Assembly (NCBI RefSeq): GCF_039542035.1
Contig: NZ_BAABHJ010000003.1
Span: forward strand, 248,001-312,000
Direction of reading: 5' to 3'
Length of the DNA stretch: 64,000 nucleotides
DNA from: Actinoallomurus liliacearum
GTDB lineage: Bacteria > Actinomycetota > Actinomycetes > Streptosporangiales > Streptosporangiaceae
Part shown: positions 62,701-64,000 of the stretch, in pieces
Layout of the letters: each line of letters opens with the position of its first letter
Position numbering within the stretch: the first letter of the stretch is position 1
The notes under the pieces: generated by a model
The model's input: the letters and a program-made list of their open reading frames with translations, nothing else
Database searches by the model: none
Told to the model about the DNA's origin: nothing
Translations under genes and position numbers: made by a program

Positions 62701-64000
62701 CGATCCCCGAGGGGCATCTCGTGGTGTTCGGCGCCCTGGCCCATGTCGCGCTGGCGCTCGGAACCCGTGACGCCCAGGGCCGCCAGGAGATCCTGAGCCA
62801 CTGGGTGTACCCCGAAGGAGAGCCCGGGCGGCCGAACCTCCGGCAGGGCACCGTCCCGGGATTCATGCAGAAGACCACGGTGGAGGAGCTGAACCGCGTC
62901 TTTCCCCCGCTCGGCTTCCGCATCGTGTCCGCGCTGCCGGCGTGGACGGTCGCCCAGACCCACGCCGCTCCTGGACATGAGGCGGCCGGGCCGGCGGCGT
63001 CGCAGCAGCCGCGCCCGCCCGTGGACCCGCTGACCTCCCCACCACCCGTCCTCTTCAGCCCGGTCTATCGCCACGCGGCCTGGCCCGTCCTGCGCGAGGG
63101 TCACGAGAAGGTTTTGGCCTCGATTCTGGCCGGACGCCAGGGCGCGCACGCCGCCGCCCGGTTCGCCGTACGGACGCTGAGCGCAGACCTGTCGGCCACA
63201 CGGGGGGCGGGCGCCGCGTCGTGGTTCGCGACGGAACAACGACCGGTCGGCTCGCGGGCGGAGCTCGAAGCCCTGCTGGCCCGCCCGGACTGGGCGGTGC
63301 CCGAGACGATGGCCGCCTTCGCCGCCGCGGTGCGACGGCAGGCGCCGCCGAACCCCGCCGAGGAGGCCCTGAGCCGTACCGCGGCGTGGCACACGGACAT
63401 GCGGCAGGCGCGCGGCTACCGCCTGGCCGACGCGCCGCTCGACCACGTTGAGCGGCTGTTCTCCGCGTACCGGAACCTGACGGCGAACCACCCGGATCCG
63501 CTGCCGGAGACCGATCAGGGCCGGGGGATCCTCGCGGCGATGATCGCCTGGCGGGTGCCGCTGGGGGACCCGCTGCACGGCATCGTGCTCGCCTGGCAGC
63601 GTGCCGGGTTCGGCACCGTGAAGACCCGGTGGGCGCTGAACAGCGAGGCGGCGGACTTCTACGAGTGGATCCAGACGGCGTTCACCCCCCTCACCGGCAT
63701 CACGGACGCGCGGGCGAAGATGGCGTTGCGAGCGCCCCACCTGCTCCTCCACGAGAAGTTGGGCAGCCCGCGCCTCCTCTCCAGGACGGGGTTCGCGTCC
63801 GATGGCCGGTTCGGCGGGCCGGGGGGCGGTCTTCGCGGGGGGTCGCGGGACACCGGGGTCGATCCGATCGCGGCGGGTTGGCCGATCGGGCGGGAGTTCA
63901 CGGTCGGCGGGCCTCGCGAGGGCGGCCTCACCGAGGTACCCGCTCCGGTGCCGGCGAGGACGGGGAAGTCCGCGGAGCGGTGGTTCAGGTACGAGCGCGC
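47709..64000 (+). CDS. Giant multi-domain polymorphic toxin of the type VII system, running off the right edge
   Basis: At least 5,430 residues from the GTG at 47709; no in-frame stop occurs before the window end. Residues 1-320 are a WXG100-like delivery domain (FLFLMGMEPPQAVPG, then hydrophobic helices and FTGGASLGEEA). Residues 340-765 are a Pro/Thr/Arg/Glu-rich linker. Residues 780-2700 are charged helical sequence of unknown fold. A papain-fold deamidase-like domain has C2743, H2827 and D2842. Two PLD-like modules (3056-4084) have HKD-type motifs at H3193, H3447, H3746 and H4027. Cys-His domain 1 is 4228-4461 (C4302, H4400), an HESSH metallopeptidase-like domain 4498-4761 (H4652), and Cys-His domain 2 4845-5084 (C4916, H5012). 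Export through the adjacent machinery and an antibacterial or host-directed role are inferred. Confidence 0.9.
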   Translation, partial: MSDEPWGGFVFNEDERRLFLFLMGMEPPQAVPGQVFGLAHAPNDLAAELDALAQLIEETLDKVDGALPDEVIAQYKAMLRELTGTNGYGSHIDEIRNGALAAATQFGNWARSLGQAQIQIISTLIAMQIQLAIMAAMAFFTGGASLGEEAIAYNSARLTLTMILQRLTSLIEFIMPTAIQAAIGALIMMAASLVSTALGYGDPNKPINWTWVAEGAVGGALADLGIRGMGAGLSGLGKWFDGLATGNFKKFLDNNIVTELKNIGGDFIKMGVGSGIAGTMAPGLVEGYWQFDPMMIVGGGIGGALFGSITRGVHLGPGGYQTKKIGGPGGISDLLAHDRLGDPPPERGPGDESGPGGPGGGRPTPVPESTLEVPPPQSTRPSPPSRPMTVEPPERIGTVGENDPILRTGLEDPLTVNGSHGPETFNEVPPPTPTSPVRSTPVTPSPENLSRSNPVSPVEGRTPDLSPVSPVESLAPRTNLTPPAAPPASRNLTTPNGEVPVAPHEEISDPALAGGRAVPGTTGAVPSRSTNTETPVQPPSAAPRGSQHPPTVEETVTPPSRPQTTSTTPPGTPPRSEANTDATEPPVTSPSTSVRNAAPGGRPAPETVRPNETTTRTNGSSTPAEPPAESPAVPVRTESGRPPAPGGRESGPQLGRGPGAATGTGPRSDAETPPEPVRTETGSTTNPVRPDERPQDPPPPGEEETPTTHREANTSTDERPATPVRTESTTEPAGHDESPQDPPAPHEHDGLQTDDVTPGGHRPDDVLVDPMALDHGDVTPNFRFDAADPVAQGRLNLDQAALTERHEGLLGDEDRRFWQQREADRQVDAAIAAYHEGPNTFGVPDRGANSDPRIRLREAGMPDRLTRPITEAYRAALAEDDRARANPPRIMLGGGQELVDRPPTLHQRLTAKLETVLEDNEYSASPSEVAELLLRRDQAAEPEGWARKAGVPDDLVSTVAETYRTARAEQNHAAPDEAVPFEQRLTDALESRLYGLDHDLALSTVADRMIREQARLDADRTRPWTFEVRDRFDARWKPEFDRYLRGELTRPQFERSFQELVDGLHDELELEAAARSARASAKEAFDAVVNRDRFSPAEEARALTRFVEANDAEVHRIAEKVGLRGGAHRENALYDFADEASPRIAELTRGLRTRLELEHEADLHFRRLAEESGLDAASDRGRSLRADYGAHFEAYTRTLPDGRETRTLTPEEFERHAAELGPALRELDALFTARMRAEMAEDVLLVDAEDALGDHDLPWREMSDRPRAEREAVDYDAVLAEFRTDLRAESTRLLGGRSPAELTARDWEEHTRELTAAYERLVAELPGRLDEHAGRAAMLRRVDRALEGTGRPDPHVERVGADFRAAMTDAYKSVVGRPGEGVWSYDELISREETFYRDHFLPYLHSVNERLRFEARLEDVLGEGGDRFNELTSEVNELTGRAQRRYAMSEERFEELANDFRADWARLYHEHFGPSDRNLANWLELERSQNDVFGTTLRESWEAFQAEVDAPRLARLREQAAAENARTRERLAAIFAGMARRAHALENLERVFQEGRPDLRSPNALADYRAGQEALRTRLRIEMGAAASEEDRTTVLTEASEGLAALREQVQAKEAAYRDWSENPEWTLDLRRLELTRTPLAEYERRAGLAPEPEPVPAVVESPVNRRPYVEDVPDEANAPAEHLEQAQILLEETPLEVRETPPEVREAPPALRPETLAAIDARAAERLARLRTELEQRDEAHLAFDAVLAEQPDRGFMFGVLEQVASAREWFVQQWTTTEAGSRGGLEAELTRRLDEARAVADARDAFAREVVFWPIVRNVDPAFHHSPQATALRDEFVQALTDGPAPTGDVRTRLVQDFRGRYDSAVRAWRRQLFADRAAETAPPTQDPQHAADLDGAEGRQADAAPEPPVRTVTTDRSPDPEWTPETASWYRQEQAALAKRITDFVDGRTLDPSTQARLASDHERQLDALHEIAERRDVARREFTRFLAEQSDGQVTLRSGTTASWVRSHLEDLRRQVDDLRTPYIDEHLAAVAAQEAEERGWTPVAEPSYAKPGDWRTHGWHAAEARLYETLEATFARHDAEAVVETATTADRAAFDEVFESWAPEGARETAGGYLDAVRDRAWKEFDRRILTGEQERQEILDGLPDELDRQAARQVALQAGRDAYERAFQSWYQDRGRRLGDADEALPVVLTETVAESVRAGQRPNFEREWETVVDEFLAGVSDFRAALPRILPDIQHAADHRLRDLTGDDLWQAFDRRAGHASEQERFTELVSSTAKSFRGNLPEPDRDLLAALAADNAVPSEPGRAQVLSDGWRELDAAYEEIFPPGAEVTAEMRQQWTTRFDAVAASLPSRLARQTAREGALTRTLADVDTAINAWRTAREGGLTRTLADVDTATKAGRTAPPETLKEFRQRFGVEFGGALPGGVRRSLEQSIARSVNDRFGELFTGERTEPPAERLEQWRSWYGETTGTSRLHTLFARETARQGVAAKSGEVFAAAYERWRQNHPEPVLSGDDLARARTGLTERMMAAYDEVFGGPIDKPEDLAERVGLWDQRVERLTSELPAHFAFEATVPAALRTAGRSFQTLGEGHDLDDAEWVDETAESFREEFFDEWRLWWAPLDRATTSSEDETTADLFEAGRAEAIAEAQSTIGTDTESIFSNESTVSTETAVSTDTAITPFVPKDAAGPVTRLTSSDHEDSSWSPVRLGPEGTRQEFPWLSKINPMVVEGADFLTNCLLVAIAIHLTLEEARLNPEEDPELLAWFQVPPDVRSPYEYLANLEKGDPIDVPGFRAIEDAALAAGYGAHGIVVIGAHGTDVDHLVTAVNRKGLVVFLDGQRRDEADLPDDFRSLQFLPTSEGFPRELVAARPEPWPHGRLLGADPGVGPSDLQARIQDPAAATNPAGFTSLETPAGEPDIVDRWLEASALDNKPRSSALQDLDAAVARLRDARDDVRAMRAVLHAIDEWRTPKNGPSGRDAAVARLQATVEADLTRLQDLTEAGGPEPVEPGLGDVFGDRDPEETQVALRDLEARFFPPELSLGVEHRADTVVTPHVDGSTYFGAIAEVLDTLHGPGDRLYINSWYLNLATRLRTGAGEPNLGERLVALAEAGVDVRVVVAIPRHSLGSSGAPLLQQDFLHLPYGTMVGGFARTNLYSVESLRSAGAEGRHPLADRVLIDWGGGFDSRHEKTTVAYSATTGQLHAFVGGMDYAPNRFTDARHDGAPRYNYTHDAGLQLQGRAAEEVLRNFWTRWDEAATLPARSYWSNGQREPYNAAVSPKPESLTPEYSPTLVRTSSRSYPDAGVRIWRSYAPHRVTPLGDTLRLDWHTLPKGGVSEVSDGLTAAINAARTYIYVEDQTLNPSHVGNVYNKHEVLFPAVSRALARGVKVIFVTQGFPGRGAKSSADATPKVSGEIDAFVLRGLTPEQRANFALFTLKDTKVHSKIVLVDDEFASIGSANFWDRSMVGDESEVTAAMVHPGGPNSLVADLRVRLWSEHLRLPETESADADLRDLSVGLGYFRRAWGTGTTSDISESVLEEVRDHGLVSRLMGRAGPADRGEGIAPILRPGESGVMTAHDLDDPVRSLPDRLEQGLTEMGVDRRVHALSTGNLIRLVQTPDMWGAPMTKDDVSAFGDRAVDELAGTVRGIIGSGTRLIDVVSLLPPTGRIHEAVKDALLDVASREDSGPVLVRFLFGNVPLRDTFSEFVKDLRTFLKDNGVPMNRMTVLAGQLSNVLKGFWNHSKIVAADGAVALVGGHNLWAETYGGYPPVHDVSVEMIGEGARHAQDFADYLWASGGGDLKVEQITADYRARTLSPGPARNKIALVDPAELPHTEPDLSRGAPEQWHSGRALSLGRAAFLGDQASDTAKEAVIKNARHSLKISQQDLAFTGFTTEKDHQVARWIAEALVDKPELTVDIVVSSAKAGAVNGAYSWGFGAPGTYAMIKRFVRTVADPEARGDRAEVIESALRRLKVAPFVFTDHDGSERGFAWPDPPAGTIARRYEPGSKFAMSKKTVPEPANHAKVYIADDAVYYVGSDNLYPHKLAEFGYLIEGEAVRDLVTNYWDKLWHYAEPHATDFHRDIVEDWKAESSLGTLHPRSAALAEIDRALDRWQQDGRLDPSRLEHNERQLRDVLRAIDRWRNVKQGQPSARSEAVDRLEASIQRELDSVLARSLSRTDPAEHALGLLDQPVGAETALARTGPPTHADPSAPMDLRPAESVAEEDVYPLIPATDLDWKQRVLEAARQSDGLYKWSPSGPDAEDGFRLFMEWQGDTNDFARWLRGEGPALSSESRMNCWEALLYTAYWTGAVDRTWLEGIHQQAARAAIGAVYRARQAGEPDEEALADALDNAYFGTLRDLITAGDFTRHPVDPRTGLTTRDIQAGHLVVFGDMNHVALALGTRDALGRQEVLNNWNFPEREPGRPTTLPSGPGFLQRTTVEEIQEALSLLDMATTVTSAAPAWPAARSTADLRDGTPVPVEEPGAKVERPASPDEWLDRRFDAPVVKVATERYDPKVNFLAGESEKNSAWETLIRINVQRVQAENGTWVRVHVVTLPVRPMFGVTEADVRALQSSLNRIYDKHVNRGYKLPRSGDQLFMAVKLVVDPGHGEAVEIRPGRTAEAPDLKLTRPDARHWGLRDFLVVLAHESSHAGGLPDENLDSESLFRRLATFTVVGSDGIRRPEPRSAVKFDGLMAGGPFDPAQEMPARYLERIESVVDATGVLRDHPLESSGAPAFAMVVTTEQSGAADTVAASSIYEVVGRPDDRPSHPAASAPGGSGLKRPAEDEADSEPSAKRTPGTEQGLTAGEGWSAPVRTGRITAAATEEERGRASSGPAANAYAFDPAIVRVWTHRVLQTGLASVGFYKWVPSSFDAKDGFQLATTTPRGTNDFAKWIRGEGPVPSERSAMNCWEALLFTAHLSGAVDKAWLEGIHQDATRVTAEAFRTQLAVVSPSRARWEADYAYAEAFARSMLAGELTSHQVDPRTGLITPAIPEGHLVVFGALAHVALALGTRDAQGRQEILSHWVYPEGEPGRPNLRQGTVPGFMQKTTVEELNRVFPPLGFRIVSALPAWTVAQTHAAPGHEAAGPAASQQPRPPVDPLTSPPPVLFSPVYRHAAWPVLREGHEKVLASILAGRQGAHAAARFAVRTLSADLSATRGAGAASWFATEQRPVGSRAELEALLARPDWAVPETMAAFAAAVRRQAPPNPAEEALSRTAAWHTDMRQARGYRLADAPLDHVERLFSAYRNLTANHPDPLPETDQGRGILAAMIAWRVPLGDPLHGIVLAWQRAGFGTVKTRWALNSEAADFYEWIQTAFTPLTGITDARAKMALRAPHLLLHEKLGSPRLLSRTGFASDGRFGGPGGGLRGGSRDTGVDPIAAGWPIGREFTVGGPREGGLTEVPAPVPARTGKSAERWFRYER
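54795..54926 (+). repeat. 66-bp tandem duplication within the giant gene
   Basis: Two copies (54795-54860 and 54861-54926) code for a 22-residue unit containing TAREG-LTRTLADVDTA. The duplication is in frame and nearly identical at the DNA level in its first 50 bp, so it is recent relative to the rest of the helical region. Confidence 0.8.

Noticed and set aside
59484..63752. A 1,422-codon minus-strand open frame
   Set aside because: Antisense to the PLD, Cys-His and HExxH domains; no recognisable domain of its own.

Overview
The window is very GC-rich and gene-dense, with frequent GTG and TTG starts, occasional leaderless promoters, actinobacterial protein families (mycosin, EccB/C/D, WXG100, PepSY two-component systems, SpoIIE phosphatases) and a perfect CelR/CebR cellulose operator. 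It comes from a filamentous actinomycete chromosome. The 14-bp operator is the one known from Thermobifida CelR and Streptomyces CebR, so Streptosporangiales or Streptomyces-like soil bacteria are the best guess; the species cannot be named.

Positions 1-8100 hold mainly leftward genes: a secreted GH55 glucanase (cut by the left edge), two DUF202 membrane proteins, a universal stress protein with a SulP-STAS anion transporter, an acyltransferase with a GNAT, and small membrane proteins (DoxX, DUF2231). From 8.2 to 16.2 kb come a divergent winged-helix regulator, an OmpR/histidine-kinase pair flanked by a secreted protein and a PepSY protein (both with 11-bp-phased GATAAG/GCTAAG repeats upstream), a large LuxR-AAA regulator and an alpha/beta hydrolase. 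From 16.4 to 22.8 kb a SpoIIE phosphatase overlaps a cobalamin-binding protein carrying CarH-type photosensor residues. They are followed by secreted GH76 and GH5-CBM2 carbohydrate enzymes, the latter under a CelR/CebR box. From 23 to 29 kb are a DUF1990/YndJ pair, an ABCG-like transporter with an N-terminal cyclic-nucleotide-type domain, a class-V aminotransferase and a hemerythrin.

From 29 kb to the right edge lies a type VII secretion (ESX-like) island: a beta-helix protein fused to two EccA-type AAA+ domains, mycosin, a sigma factor, EccC (three ATPase domains), EccD, EccB, two WXG100 proteins, a small associated protein, a 1,104-residue Q/K/E-rich coiled-coil protein, a YbaB-family protein, a small helical partner and a giant open reading frame. 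The giant frame starts at 47709 and has no in-frame stop to the window end (at least 5,430 codons). It begins with a WXG100-like helical/hydrophobic delivery domain, then a Pro/Thr-rich linker, about 1,900 residues of helical sequence, a papain-fold deamidase-like toxin domain, two phospholipase-D-like modules with four HKD-type motifs, and two copies of an unassigned Cys-His domain flanking an HExxH domain. It looks like a polymorphic toxin with several effector domains in one chain.

The mycosin gene, the sigma-factor gene and the WXG100 cluster each have upstream GRCAAG hexamers repeated at exact 11-bp intervals. The eccC/eccD divergent region lacks them and has a GATTCGCGAATC palindrome instead. 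No EccE and no immunity gene are visible; the latter could lie beyond the right edge. No tRNA, rRNA, CRISPR array, transposase or prophage gene was recognised.
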